Shown: positions 32,541 through 43,699 of the stretch, piece by piece
Position numbering within the stretch: position 1 is the first letter of the stretch
How the letters are laid out: every line of letters starts with the position of its first letter
Origin: Limnanthes douglasii subsp. nivea
Lineage: Eukaryota; Streptophyta; Magnoliopsida; Brassicales; Limnanthaceae
Length of the DNA: 64,000 nt
Reading direction: 5' to 3'
Assembly (NCBI GenBank): GCA_036936605.1
Contig: JAUPFV010000005.1
Location: 1,911,670-1,975,669, forward strand
Translations under genes and position numbers: made by a program
The notes under the pieces: model-generated
Seen by the model: the letters and a program-made list of their open reading frames with translations, nothing else
What the model was told of the DNA's origin: nothing
Database searches by the model: none

Positions 32541-32791
32541 GGTACGAATCCTTTACATATTCATGTAATTTTTAAGCATTTCACTTTATTATTTTTAGTG
32601 ATATTTAGAGTTTAGGGTTCTTGATAAAAAGTCCGATTTTCATGTATATGTAGTTGTTTTTTTGGAAAAATAGTTGTAGATTCGTGTTAGTCCATGCATT
32701 AGGAACGTTTTGGTACCTCGGTTTTCGAATTTGGGTTGGTTTTTACAGTTTTGGGTTGGATCTAGATATAGGGTTTCGGGGCTGCTGGGAT

Positions 32792-32898
32792 TGCAAATTT
32801 GCGAACTGGCACTTTGCAACTCGTGCAAAATTGCGAAGTGCCTGTTCGCAATTTTGCACTTCCATGGGGGGATGAAATTGCGAACACAATGTTCGCAG
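32792..32898. repeat. Left subterminal hairpin cluster of the MULE
   Basis: Arms 32,792-32,819 and 32,831-32,858 (28 bases, a few mismatches, 11-base loop) share TTGCGAAC / GTTCGCAA words. A perfect small palindrome TGCGAACATTGTGTTCGCA follows at about 32,879-32,897. The region overlaps the apparent end of transposase exon 3. Confidence 0.75.
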
Positions 32899-34773
32899 GT
32901 TTGATCCTTAACGTACTCCAATAGACATAACACTCATCTTTTCTAACCGGCCTTCCTTCTTTATAAATCAAAGCTAATTCGCATGCACATGGTAAATTAT
33001 GAGTTGTCCTAATAACACACCCACACATTCCGGGTGTGAACCATATTTTCAAGGCCGTTGCGAGATTTGTCTCTATTAATTCTATAGCTTGAGATGAAAG
33101 CTCACCTTTGACATCCTTGTAGATGGTTTTGTTAGGCCCCCTAGTTGAGTTTCTTGGACGATACCTACTACGCTCGAATGACTCGAAAATGTTAGAGTGT
33201 TGAGCGGTTAGCAATGCATGAACATGTTTCCAAAATTGTTCGAACGTGCATAGACTACTACCAATTGCCCGCTTGAGGTTAGAGTGAGCACTCTCCGCCC
33301 TATAACATGAAATAAAATACATTATATTTCTAACACTTTGTATTAAAAAATATTGTGTGGATATGGAAATATAACTCACCGATTGCTAGTTTGGTTGCCA
33401 AAATGTTTAAATTTGTTCGTGTGAATATTGAGGAATTTATGTCCATATTTGTCAATCCATTGCTTCATAACGTAGTCGATAGCCAATGGACAAAATGCGT
33501 ACGTGTGGTGCATATCGGTTAGTTTTTTGTTATAATCTTCAAGCGTGGACAAATAGGCTACCCTTTGGTAATATTCCCCGAACTCTTCGGCCATGTCCGA
33601 ATTCGGTAAAAAAAATTTAGCGTAAGAGGTGACGTTCTTACCAATATGCCAAGTGCATAGCATATGAGTTGCGTCCGGAAATATATCGTCGATAGCATTC
33701 ATTAAAGCCAACTCCCTATCGGTGACGATAATGTTAGGTAATGCGCACTTGTTGTTCGTGAACGCCTTCTTTAGAACACTCAATCCCTAAGTGTAGTTCT
33801 CTTGTTTCTCGGAGCTCAAAAAAACAAAAGCAACACAAAATGTCTTCTTCGTCGAATTTTGGCCCACTATTTCAAGTAAAGGCATCTTATACCTTGTAGT
33901 CTTGTACGTGCTATCCATTATAAGAACTTGAGGAAAAGTGCGCATGAAATCGATGCTTTTAGGGTGTGCAAAAAACAACTCGAGGATCTCGTCCGTTGCT
34001 TCACAACTTCGCTCCCAAACATAGTACTCGTATTCTTTTAACTTAGCAAACAAGTATTGCATTTGAGTCTTGCCCGCTTTATCAACCAAATCATGTTTTT
34101 GCCGCATGTTGTATATCGTGCACATGCTTGATACATTTTGCGGGTCTTTAATCTTCAAACCGCGATATAACTCTCTCGGTCGAGAACCGACTTCCGTTTG
34201 ACTACGAACGGACAATTGTTTTTCGACTTTTAGTCTAGCGGCTCGTGAGTGACCATCCAAGTGCAAAAATGGTTCGTGGTTGTGTTTCCCGTTTAGCACA
34301 ACCACTTTCCAATAACCCGGTAGCTCTGAGATCGGACTCCCTCTTAAATAGAACGGACACCCGTATTTTTTCGATGAACATTCTCGGCGCTTCTTAACAT
34401 ACCTCGGTTTGGGGTTAGGTTTGTAAACCCCGTGCCTCTCGCACCTAAAATATATCCTAGGAGTTTTCATGCTTTTGCTACAGTCGTTGTTTTTACTCCG
34501 GACCAAAATGAATCCTAGTTTTATGCTTTCGGACTCGACCCAATCAACCAAATTGGCTTTGGTGTAAAAAGTGTCTGTACTAAACACTTTCGTGTAATCG
34601 GCCATCGAACATGGCGGTAGATCGGGTTCCTACATATGTCATTGATGCAATTATATGAGAACATATTTAAATCTAGATGATCGTTTAATTTCCAAAATAG
34701 GTCATTTTCGCGAACAACAAATTCGATATTTCAGCCAAATCGCGTGTAGTGCACTCGTTTATTTGGAGAAATC

Positions 34774-34886
34774 GCGAAGTAGGAATTCGAAAATCATGCA
34801 AAATTGCGAACGGTCTGTTCGTCCATCAGGTATTTCTACGAACGTACCGTTCCCAATTTTGCATGATTTTCGAATTCCTACTTCGC
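34774..34886. repeat. Long near-perfect hairpin in MULE intron 1
   Basis: Arms of 41 bases at 34,774-34,814 and 34,846-34,886 pair with a single mismatch, leaving a 31-base loop. The arms include TGCAAAATTGCGAAC, a word also present in the left subterminal hairpin. In the primary transcript this would fold into a strong stem. Confidence 0.85.
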
Positions 34887-35129
34887 AGTTCATCCATTAT
34901 ATAGCGGTGGCACCGCTATATTCGCACAGACTTGAAACAATTCGGAAAATACCTCATTTTGAGTTTCCAAGTGGTCTGTCACCGGCTCTTCTTCCTCCGA
35001 TGCAAAATCATCAAGGTTGCAGTTGAAACCTTCACTCCAATCACTCAAATCCATGGTTTTTAGATTTTTTAGTTAGTTTAGAGAGAGAAAGCTCTAGGGA
35101 GAAGTTGGAGAAAAATTGGTTTTTGGTTA

Positions 35130-35150
35130 GAAACTTGGACTTATAAATGA
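35130..35150 (-). promoter_or_regulatory. TATA-like box of the MULE transposase
   Basis: On the minus strand CATTTATAAGTCC lies about 90 bases upstream of the ATG at 35,054, with a pyrimidine-rich leader between them. Position inside the right TIR-proximal region is usual for Mutator promoters. Confidence 0.5.
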
Positions 35151-35199
35151 AGGGCAAAACGGACATTTCACATTGAAGAAAAAACATTCTGAATTTGGA

Positions 35200-35240
35200 G
35201 TCTCATTATAGCCAAATGAGGTCTCATTATAGCCTTTCCC
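35200..35240 (-). repeat. MULE right TIR
   Basis: Reverse complement starts GGGAAAGGCTATAATGAGAC and repeats GGCTATAATGAGAC. Followed at 35,241 by the target copy AACCTTATA. Confidence 0.9.
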
Positions 35241-35457
35241 AACCTTATATTCCAAATCGAAAACCCTAACTTCATCGATTTCTTTAGTTCTTCTCCATTT
35301 CCGTTCCGTTTCTTTCTACTGAATGAATTACCACAAACCAAACCAGAATTACGCAAACCTTTCGTATTCTTACTAGATTTCAGCTATGTAATTGTATAAT
35401 ATTATGCGTGTTTTGGCTTTCACCAAACCTAGTAAGTATACTTATTATTTTATTTTG

Positions 35458-35840
35458 AAGGTTGTAGCTAAGTTGGCTGATGTAAGATTGGGTGAGAAAG
35501 TGCATTCTGTGATCTTGCCAAGTGGATTTGAGTATTTGATTTATGTTCGAAATTGTATGTAATATTTTCACTAGAGTTGTGGGATCCTTAAGAGCGCACA
35601 CAAGGTGTTTGAGTTAATGCCCGAAAGAGATCTTGTGGCGTGGAACTTTGCTTTTAATGGTAAACCTAACAAAGCTTTGATACTTTTTAGAGTGATTACT
35701 TTGAACAAAACTGAGGCAGATAGGTTCACTATAGTTAGCTTGTTTTCTGCTTGTGTTGAGTTTGGTGTTTTGGCTTTAGGTAGGCGAAATCCTGTGTATG
35801 TCATGAAGTCTGGATGGACTATTTTTCCCTTGAACATGGT
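35458..35840 (+). pseudogene. PPR protein gene fragment (PLS-type)
   Basis: Pentatricopeptide repeat proteins bind organellar RNA. The frame reads VAKLADVRLGEKVHSVILPS, a broken stretch, then SAHKVFELMPERDLVAWNFA, FNGKPNKALILFRV, TEADRFTIVSLFSACVEFG and LALGRRNPVYVMKSGW. This is the usual PLS-class sequence order (for example KVF-MPERD-V-WN, then DGFT-VSLLSACAE-G). About eight residues are missing in the middle where an 'I-G-F-A-L' stretch is usual, and stops lie near 35,560. Roughly 125 residues of a protein normally 500 or more. It looks like a captured or otherwise orphaned gene piece between the outer inverted repeats. Confidence 0.8.
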
Positions 35841-36340
35841 TCTTTCGTTGGAGTTATTACAACATTTATTTGAGATTGTAAATTTTAAAAAAATTAAAAA
35901 ATATTTTTATATTTTTTAAGTTGTTTGTTGTATGTTTGATTAATTGTTGATTGTGAATTCTGATTTGAAAATAAAATAAAATTTAAAATGAATAATTTTG
36001 AGAGAGTTTTTATGAATAGTATGTTATAAGATATTTTATAGTGAAAAATAATAATAGATAAAAGTTAATAAATAAATTTCGAGTGAGAGAAATAATAAAA
36101 AAGGATAGAAAAACAAAATTGGCACCATACCTTAGCCATTCATCAATACATTCAACGTGAAAACAATGTTGACACTAAGGTTAAAAACTAGGTAGATGGT
36201 AAATGGTAAAAAGTAAAAACACGTGGCGGGTGACTAGGAAGATGTGGAAGCAAGATTGTACAGTTGACGTTTTGGCTAATAAAGAACAGTTTATACACCT
36301 AAATGTTAAGCATCATGCCAAATAGAAAATAAAATTGAGA
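35841..36340. other. AT-rich spacer with the outer inverted repeat arm
   Basis: AT-rich DNA without coding potential, ending in the right arm of the outer inverted repeat (36,174-36,240) and a short transition into LINE 2. Confidence 0.5.
36174..36240 (-). repeat. Outer inverted repeat, right arm
   Basis: Reverse complement reads CTAGTCACCCGCCACGTG ... CATCTACCTAGTTTTTAACC, matching the left arm at 32,198-32,264 with gaps. Possibly the TIRs of an older element of about 4 kb into which the Mutator-like element later inserted. Confidence 0.5.
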
Positions 36341-36344
36341 ACCT

Positions 36345-38930
36345 CTTCATGGAATAGCCTTAGATCTATTGAAGATGATTCTAAAGAGTGGCTTATACTC
36401 GGGGACTTTTAACACCATTTCAAATACTAATGAGCAGCTTCATTGTACAACAACTCGTCTCAGAAGTATTGATGACTTTAACAATGTCATGTTGGATCGC
36501 AACCTAAATGATGCAGACTTTTCTGGTCCTAAATTTACATGAACCAATAGGAGGAAGTGAAAAAGGCTTAACCGTGTATTATATAACAACACTTGGCTCA
36601 ACTATTTTGCCAACACAAAAGTTATTCATCTTGCCAAAACTTGTTTCAGACCAGTTTCCTATCAATATGGCTATTTCATCTAACATGCGGAAGATTAAAG
36701 TCTCCTTTAAGTTTCTTAATATGTGGGTTATGCACAAATATTTCTACAAAATGGTTGAGAAGAGTTGGTCTGTTGAAATAATGGGACGCCCTCTTCAGTA
36801 CTTTTGGTTTAAACTCAAGAGACTAAAAATTGATCTACAAATATAGAAAAAAAATTTGGGGCAATATTTTCTATTTTATTAAGAAAGTGGAAGAGAAGAT
36901 CAACTTCATATAATCTAACTTTCAAACATCTAAATCTATAGAAAATAAGAAATTACTTGATAAAACTAAAGAAACTCACTTACTTCTTTTAGCTAGAGAG
37001 GAAGCCTATTGGAAGCATGAAATGCACTCAACGTGGAGTAAATTATTTCAAGAACCTGCTATCTAACCTCCATAACACTCGATATTCTTATGATCTTCTT
37101 GATTATATTCCAAAGTTGATCAATGAGGAGGACAATGCAATGCTAATGGCTAGTCCTAATGAATCAGAAATATATAATATCATAAAAGCTCTTAATCCTA
37201 AATGTGGTACAGGTCCTGATGGCTTCAATGAAACGTTCTATCAACTATGTTGGCCTATTATCTCAAAATATCTATGTAAGGCTGTTGGAGATGTTTTTAA
37301 GGATATGCCTATTCCTAATGGTGTTTATGCATCAGTTATCTATCTAATTCCCAAAAACTATTTCCCAAACACTTGGAAGGGCTTCAGGCCAATCAATCTT
37401 ACTACTATGTTCAACAGAATTATCTATAAGATAATAAATTGTTGGCTAGCTACTATTTCACCTAAACTAATTTCAGATGAGCAATGGGAATTTTTGAAAG
37501 GAATGAGTATCCATGAGAATATCTTGATTGCTCAGGAGCTTTGCTATGACTTAAACCTAAAGAGTAGAAGAAACAATGTTCTTTTGAAAATTGATATGAC
37601 AAAAGCCTTTGATAGGTTTGATCACAACTTTCTACTAAGATTTATGGCTTTTTTTGGTTTTGGTTCAAGATTCTTAAAGTTGATAGAAAAAAGTATAAAC
37701 AATGTATTCTTTTCTATCATTGTCAATAGGAATATGAAAGGTTTCTTTAAATGAAACAAGGGTTTAAGACCAGAAGACCCCGTGTCTCTAAGTTATTTTT
37801 TTATCTTAGCCAAAGAATATCTCATTAGGGGCCTAGATAATCAAGCCTTGGATCATCAATATAAAAGATACAAGAATAAATGGAACTATTGTATACCTCT
37901 CTTATCATTTCATATGATCTTCTTATCTTCAGCAATGGATCTGACTCCTAAATTCTTCAATTTAACTGCTTCCTGCCTTACTATAAAAAAGCAAGGTCAA
38001 CTCATTTACAAGGATAAATCTAAACTTATTGTTTCAATTAAAATGTTACCTCATAGAATTCATGGTCTGGAAAGAATTCTAAGCTTCAAGCATAACTCCT
38101 TCCCTTCAAATACATGGGGATCATTGTCAACACCAACAATAGAATTAACAACTATGATGAATTGATATTCAAGATCAGAAATAAATTTTGACTGGGATAG
38201 TAATGTTCTGTCCTTTCGAGGCAAACTCACCTTGATTCAATCTATATTTTCAACTTTTCCTATCTACATCATCTAGAATTCAGTGATCCCTAAATCTGTT
38301 ATGCAAATGATTGAGACTATCTAGAATAAGTTCCTTTGGGGCTCTAAAGAAAACTAGCTAGCTATCAACTGGTCAAATTTGTCCAAGCTTTATAAACCTT
38401 ATGAGGAAGGAGCGTTAAATGTCAGGAAGCTTGAAGACTCCAAGAGGCTTTCTTCTATAAACTATGGCTGACATTCCGAGACCAAAATACTCTCTGAGCT
38501 AAGATGATGTTCTCTATTTACTATAGTAATCACCATCCTATTACTACTCCTAAACCTATCAGAAGCTCCAAGGTTTGGCTCAGGTTAAAGAATATCATGG
38601 ATAAGGCTGAGAAGTTCATTATTTGGAAACCGGGTACTGGTAGAATGGATTTATGGTTAGATAAATGGTGCTCCCTTAGGCCTTTTATCTATTTCAGTGA
38701 TAAAAATGATAGAACTTGGTTTGAAGGTATTTAATTCAATTAATTTTTGAATAATAGATCATGGAACATAAAAAAATTGGAAGTCACTGTTACCACTACA
38801 AAAATTCTTGAAATTGAGGAGGTATCTCTTAATATTAATCGTGACACTATTAAATGACCTTTATCTTTAGATTGATCCTACAACATAAAAAGTACATGGA
38901 ATTCAATAAGGACGTGCATGGACCAAGAGT
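36345..38930 (+). pseudogene. LINE relic 2 (endonuclease, RT, C-terminal part)
   Basis: An L1-type ORF2 distinct from LINE 3. Endonuclease end: EWLILGDF (36,390), then DDFNNVMLDRNLNDADFSGP. RT runs in the open frame 37,017-37,754: NPKCGTGPDGFNETFYQLCW, FRPINLTTMFNRIIYKIINC, NVLLKIDMTKAFDRFDHNFL. A stop near 37,752 precedes RPEDPVSLSYFFIL, and the Y-A-D-D region (about 37,900-37,930) is frameshifted. The reverse-strand-free distal part continues at 38,504-38,734 (KVWLRLKNIMDKAEKFIIWK, DLWLDKWCSL) to about 38,930. Truncated on both sides and inactive. Confidence 0.85.
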
Positions 38931-39119
38931 CAAGTCATCACCAGCAACAGCTCTGCCGCCAGCCAGATAGGACCATCGGAAAGGGAAGCTTCACCGGCCG
39001 AAATCACTTTCCCGCGCGCTGACCTAGGACCCTCGAAAGCCTCGCCTAGTATGTATGGGGACTCCCCCAAGAATATTTAGCTCTTATCTTTCTCTAATGC
39101 TTTACTTGAACTATTATCT

Positions 39120-42100
39120 ATGAAATTAGCTTGTTGGAACATTATAGGTCTTAATGATCCCGTCCGCCAAAAAGACGTTCGAGATTTTGTTTTTGCTAAT
39201 AGCATTAATATCGTTAGCATACTGGAAACTAAGGTAAATGCCACAAACATCACGACCATTATTAACTCCATGTTTCCCTGGTGGGACTTTACCACTAATC
39301 ATATGGACCATAATTATGGCCCAATTTGCATAGCTTGGAACCATAGTGTCTTCAAAATAACTCCTCTCAAATCTTCCCCACAGCTCATCCATACCAAAAT
39401 AACCTGGACCTCCCGTAATACTAGCTTTTACGCCACCACCATCTACGGTTACAATGACCCTCCCGACCGTCTTCCTCTTTGGGAAGACTTAAACACCATA
39501 GCCCCCACCACTTCTCCCTCCTCTTGGGTTGTCTTAGGGGATTTCAACGCTATTCGCAGTCCCCACGAGAGAACCTCCAATGATAATAGATGGAACAACT
39601 CGATCGCCGCTTAAGGATTGCTGTAGAAATTACAACCTTGAGGACCTTCGTACCTTAGGTTTCAAATTTTCATGGTTAACCACCACGTTGACAACCCCAT
39701 CTCTTCCACGATCGATAGAGCCCTTGTCAATGGCAACTGGGACAGACACTTCCCCAACTCCTTCGCCCACCTTGCCCCCTCGCACGTCCGGCCATACCCC
39801 GATCATCCTCTATCTCTCTGCTCCTTATATCCCCAAAACCAAACCCTTTAAATTCTTCAGAATGTGGACCCTCCACCCCAGCTTCATAGAGATGGTATCC
39901 ACTAGTTGGGCCCTCCCTTGCTCCCTCCACCCCATGGAAGCCATTGTGGCAAAACTTACAAGACTGGCCCATATCCTTAAGTCTATAAATAAAAGAGAAT
40001 TCAGTGACATCAGCCTTCAAGTTGACAATGCCCAAGCTGAATTAGCCCAAGCCCAAATTGCCCTAGCCTCCAACCGCTCTGACCAAAACCTAATTCTCTT
40101 GGAGCGAGAAGCTACCAAAAAGTATATTTTCTTTAGCCGATCCGAGGAATCTTTCCTCAAGCAAAAGTCCCGTGAGACTTGGCTCAAGCTTGGAGATAAA
40201 AACTCAAAATTCTTCCACAATAGCATTAAGGCCCGCCGGGCCAAAAACGAAATCCTCTCGATCACCAGTCCTGATGGGCGCTCAAATTCCAACCCTAAAA
40301 CTATCTCGTCCACCTTCCTTTTCTACTTCCAAAACCTACTTGGTTCCGCTAGCCCCACCAGTTACCCCGACCTTGCCAAAGTGACGTCCCTCATAAACCA
40401 TACCGTCTCCCCCTCAGACAAAGCAAACATGACCAAACCCTTCTCCGACTCGGAGATTAAGGCTGCCCTCTTCGACTTTGACAGTGACAAAGCCACTGGC
40501 CCGGACGGTTATAACGCGGGCTTCTTTAAAGCCTGGTGGGATATTGTGGGCCATGACATTTGTGCTGCCGTCAAGCATTTTTTCCTCTGCGGGCACATGG
40601 ATCCAGACTGGAATAAAACTCTCATTGCCCTAATCCTTAAAACTGACAACCCTTCATCTCGAAATCATAGCCAATAGACTCAAACCCGCCCTCCCCTATC
40701 TTATCGACCCTTCCCAATCCGCCTTCGTTCCGGGCCGCTCCATCGCTGACAATATCCTCCTCACCCAACACCTCCTGCACGGCTACCACACTAACCGCAA
40801 AGGCCCTAGATGCACTCTTAAGATTGACCTCATGAAAGCATTCGATAATGTCCGCTGAGAACTAATCCTTGACGCTCTTTATGCAATGGATTTCCCTATT
40901 GAAATGATTGGCTGGATAATCCACTACATCTCCTCTCCTGCTTACACGATTAGCATAAATGGAAACACCACCTCCCCTTTTGCTGGGAAAAGAGGCCTCC
41001 ACGAAGGAGACCCTTTGTCCCCATGCATCTTCGTTATTGTCATGCAGGTACTCTCTCGCATCCTCCAACAAAAAAGCCAAGACCCTGGTTTCGGATTCCA
41101 TTGGAAATGCCACTCCCTCAAAATCATCAACCTTTGCTTTGCCGATGACCTCATGATCTTCTGTCGAGCAAACCTCAAATAAAGCAAGCTCAGCCATGAG
41201 GGCCTCCAAGACTTCACATCGCTCTCGAGTCTCCATCTAAATTCGAACAAAAGCCAAGTCTTTCTCTCTAGAGCCTCGGGGAATGAACATCTAGCCATCC
41301 TCCACCTACTAGGCTTCAATGAGGGATCCATTCCAGTCCGTTACTTGGGGATCCCCATTATCACTGGTAGACTCACATACAATGACTGCAGACCTATCTT
41401 CACTAAGATCACCAACCGCATCAACTCCTGGAACACTAAGCACCTATCCTACGCCGACCGCCTTCAACTAATCAAATATGTCCTCTTTGCCAGCCAAGTC
41501 TACTGGTCATTTATTTTCATTCTCCCGGTCAGAGTACTCAAGGAACTATCTCAGCTCTTGAGACGATTCCTTTGGTCTGGGACCGAAATGAAGATCTCGG
41601 GATCTAAAGTGGCTTGGGACACTACTACCTTGCCAAGATCGGAGGGCGACCTTGGGATCCCAAACCTTAGAATTTGGAATCAGGCGGCCGCCCTAAAATA
41701 CTTCTGGTCTATTCTCACAAAGAACCCCAACTCTTTGTGGACCCAATGGACCATCGAGGAAAGGATGAAGAACAAAAATATTTGGACAATCCCCATACCG
41801 GCTAACTCAAGCTGGGGTTGGAGAAAAATCATAAAGCTCAGAAATCTTGCAGCCGGACTCTATAAGGTGGCCATCGGTAATTGATCAAAGGCCTTTATAT
41901 GGTACGACCCTTGGCTCTTTTATGCCTCCTTGGTAAACTGTTTCGGACAAAGTATCACCAACCTCTCTATGCTCCGCAACCTCTCAGTTGATTCAGACCT
42001 TAATCTAAATGGCAACTAGCACTGGCCCACCCAAACCAGAGCTTAAAATCGGCACCTGCTCTCTCACCTAGGTGAAATCAGAATTGCTTTATCTGATCTC

Positions 42101-42692
42101 CCCCCCCCCCCCCCCCCGCTCATCTAAAGAAGACACTTTCCTTTGGATTCCTAACAAATCCAAACCCCAATTCACTATCAGCAGCACCTACGCGGCAATC
42201 CACCCTCCCAAGGCGAAAGTCATATGGAGTTCCCTTATTTAGAAGAAATACTCAATCCCTAGGCACTCTTTCATCACCTGGTTGGCCATCAGAAACAAGT
42301 TATCCATACGTGACAAGCTCATCAGCTGGGGACTTGACTCCCCCCCCCCCCCGGATTGCATCTTTTGCTCAACCTCGCCCGAAAATGTTGACCACATCAT
42401 GGTCTCCTGCCCCTTCGCATCCTCCATCTGGGAAAACATCTGTGCTAAGCTCCGGTTCCCAGGTCAACCCTCTACATGGAACACTTGGATAATTGAAGCC
42501 TGTAATTGGCCAGCCTCAAACCCCAATACCCATACATGGCGTACGACCTTCTGCACTACGATTTACATCTGGCAAGAGCGCAATAAAAGAATCTTTAACA
42601 ACAACCACTCTCTGGCCTCTAGCATTGCTTTCAGGATCCTTTCAGACATAAGATACAGATTCTATAACACTCGCATCTCTCTTCTTTTATAG
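39120..42692 (+). pseudogene. LINE 3 ORF2: endonuclease, RT, zf-RVT
   Basis: APE-type endonuclease at 39,120-39,614 (MKLACWNIIGLNDPVRQKDV, SSWVVLGDFNAIRSPHER). A frameshift near 39,600 leads to 39,580-40,677 (LKQKSRETWLKLGDKNSKFF, DSDKATGPDGYNAGFFKAWW). A deletion near 40,655 removes the F-R-P-I-S-L stretch. RT then continues (SQSAFVPGRSIADNILLTQ, LKIDLMKAFDNVR, a stop at 40,857, GKRGLHEGDPLSPCIFVIVM, and LCFADDLMIFCRA with an intact F-A-D-D at about 41,135). The thumb region is open at 41,345-41,884. zf-RVT lies at 42,282-42,692 (CIFCSTSPENVDHIMVSCPF). Four or more frame lesions; inactive but mostly legible. Confidence 0.9.
42100..42352 (+). repeat. Two poly-C tracts in LINE 3 ORF2
   Basis: Runs of 18 C (42,100-42,117) and 13 C (42,340-42,352) lie within coding DNA, where they give Pro codons. 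Their lengths probably vary and contribute to frameshifting. Confidence 0.85.
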
Positions 42693-42800
42693 CACTTGTA
42701 ATTATTTTCTAGCAAGAAAAATGTAATACGACCCTGAATCACGAGTTAACTCTGTAAATTTTGTTTTCATTAATTTAATATTTTTTATACCAAAAAAAAA

Positions 42801-43555
42801 CTATCCAATCCAAAACTACATCCTAAAATAAAATTTCGGTACTTGTCAAATAAATAAGATATCCATTGAATCTATCTCTAGCCTCACTTCCACTCGTCCA
42901 ATCACAAAGCACGGAGCCGCCCTTTTCTTCATTTACCCTTTTATGGCCCAGCTTTTTTAGGTTAGAGAAGGCGGCTAATAAATATACAAACTCAAACATA
43001 TATATATAGAAAAACTTATAAGATCAAAAAATTATAATATATACGTACAACACGATCATATACGCAGCTGAGTAACGAGAGAAGGGCTACATGTTTTGAA
43101 ACAAAACGTACTATTTTCACCGTGTTTTTACAAACCATAACCCACTATTTTGTGAGGAAAAATAATAAACTCGAATAAATTTAAAGTTGTTATTATTAAT
43201 TTTGAAAATAAATAATAAATTAAACTAAAAATTATTTACATCGTTGTTAGGGTATTATTTTGTGTAAAAACCAAAACAATAACTCTAACAATAACGAAAG
43301 AGAAAAATACAAAAAAAAACATAAAAAAAAAGTAGTATAAAGCAATTCCAACGGTTGTGAAAAGCAAGTGATAGGTAAACCGCGAGCATATTATCTTTTT
43401 TTTAGGTTTAATTGAGTACTTAAATTTGGAATATCCGGACCGTAGAAAAAGAAATTATTTATTTAAATCTAATTCTAAAATAATAAATTATTAATTAAAC
43501 AAAAATTATGTTTAGTTTGTGATACGTAGGTTAAAAGTTTGCGTAAGAATTGTAA
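42801..43555. other. AT-rich spacer, no gene seen
   Basis: No coding homology on either strand. Contains a short CG-richer patch around 42,890-42,960 and long AT stretches; nothing recognised. Confidence 0.5.
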
Positions 43556-43699
43556 ACAAACAAAGAGAGAGAAATCAGAGAAGAAGTTGCTAAGAAGCGG
43601 TTATGGTTTCTGTTTATTTAAAAAGCTTATCTATTACATAGTGTACATATATATGCTCTTATTTATAGATAAAACATAAGAGTTAGCGGGTTTGAGCCT

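Larger units (their letters stand above)
32762..35054 (-). pseudogene. MULE transposase (FAR1/Jittery type), three exons, one nonsense codon
   Basis: Exon 1 is 35,054-34,953 (34 codons, MDLSDWSEGFNCNL, then an acidic run EEEE). Intron 1 is 34,952-34,630 (GTATTT...TAG). Exon 2 is 34,629-33,380. Intron 2 is 33,379-33,300 (80 bases, GTGAGT...ATAG). Exon 3 is 33,299-32,762. Splicing keeps the frame and restores SNRAESAHSNLKR across intron 2. Exon 2 begins with a FAR1/WRKY-GCM1 zinc-binding domain (RIYFRCERHGVYKP, YGCPFYL, KHNHEPF), then the MULE DDE core: Asp in QVLIMDSTYK, Asp in NIIVTDRELALMN, the CxxH motif MLCTWHIGKNV, and a downstream Glu (SDMAEEFGEYY). A SWIM-like cluster (CGCVIRTTHNLPCACEL) is in exon 3. 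The total is about 629 codons. The only clear lesion is TAG at 33,787-33,789, where Trp is expected (ENYT*GLSVLKKAF). The last ~40 residues read into hairpin DNA and may not be native. Confidence 0.9.
32333..35240 (-). mobile_element. Mutator-like element (MULE), 2,908 bp, nearly intact
   Basis: Bounded by a perfect 9-bp target duplication, AACCTTATA at 32,324-32,332 and 35,241-35,249, the length typical of Mutator. Terminal inverted repeats of 41 bp (32,333-32,373 and 35,200-35,240) match at about 37 positions and contain the tandem word GGCTATAATGAGAC. Inside is a FAR1/Jittery-type transposase gene on the minus strand, plus hairpins near the left end and in intron 1. The identical target copies and near-intact gene indicate a comparatively recent insertion. 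Confidence 0.93.
38934..42800 (+). mobile_element. L1-type LINE 3 with poly-A tail
   Basis: 5'-truncated: 38,934-39,110 looks like the end of ORF1 (SSPATALPPASQIGPSEREA, ends at a stop near 39,078). ORF2 starts at the ATG at 39,120. The 3' UTR is short and ends in a 9-A run at 42,792-42,800. GC content is clearly above the flanks. The body is less decayed than LINEs 1 and 2. No convincing target duplication was found. Confidence 0.85.

Noticed and set aside
38792..38802. CACTACAAAAA, the terminal motif of CACTA transposons
   Set aside because: It lies inside the distal part of LINE relic 2 (translated T-T-T-K-I-L in frame with that ORF), and no inverse copy with a 3-base duplication was found.
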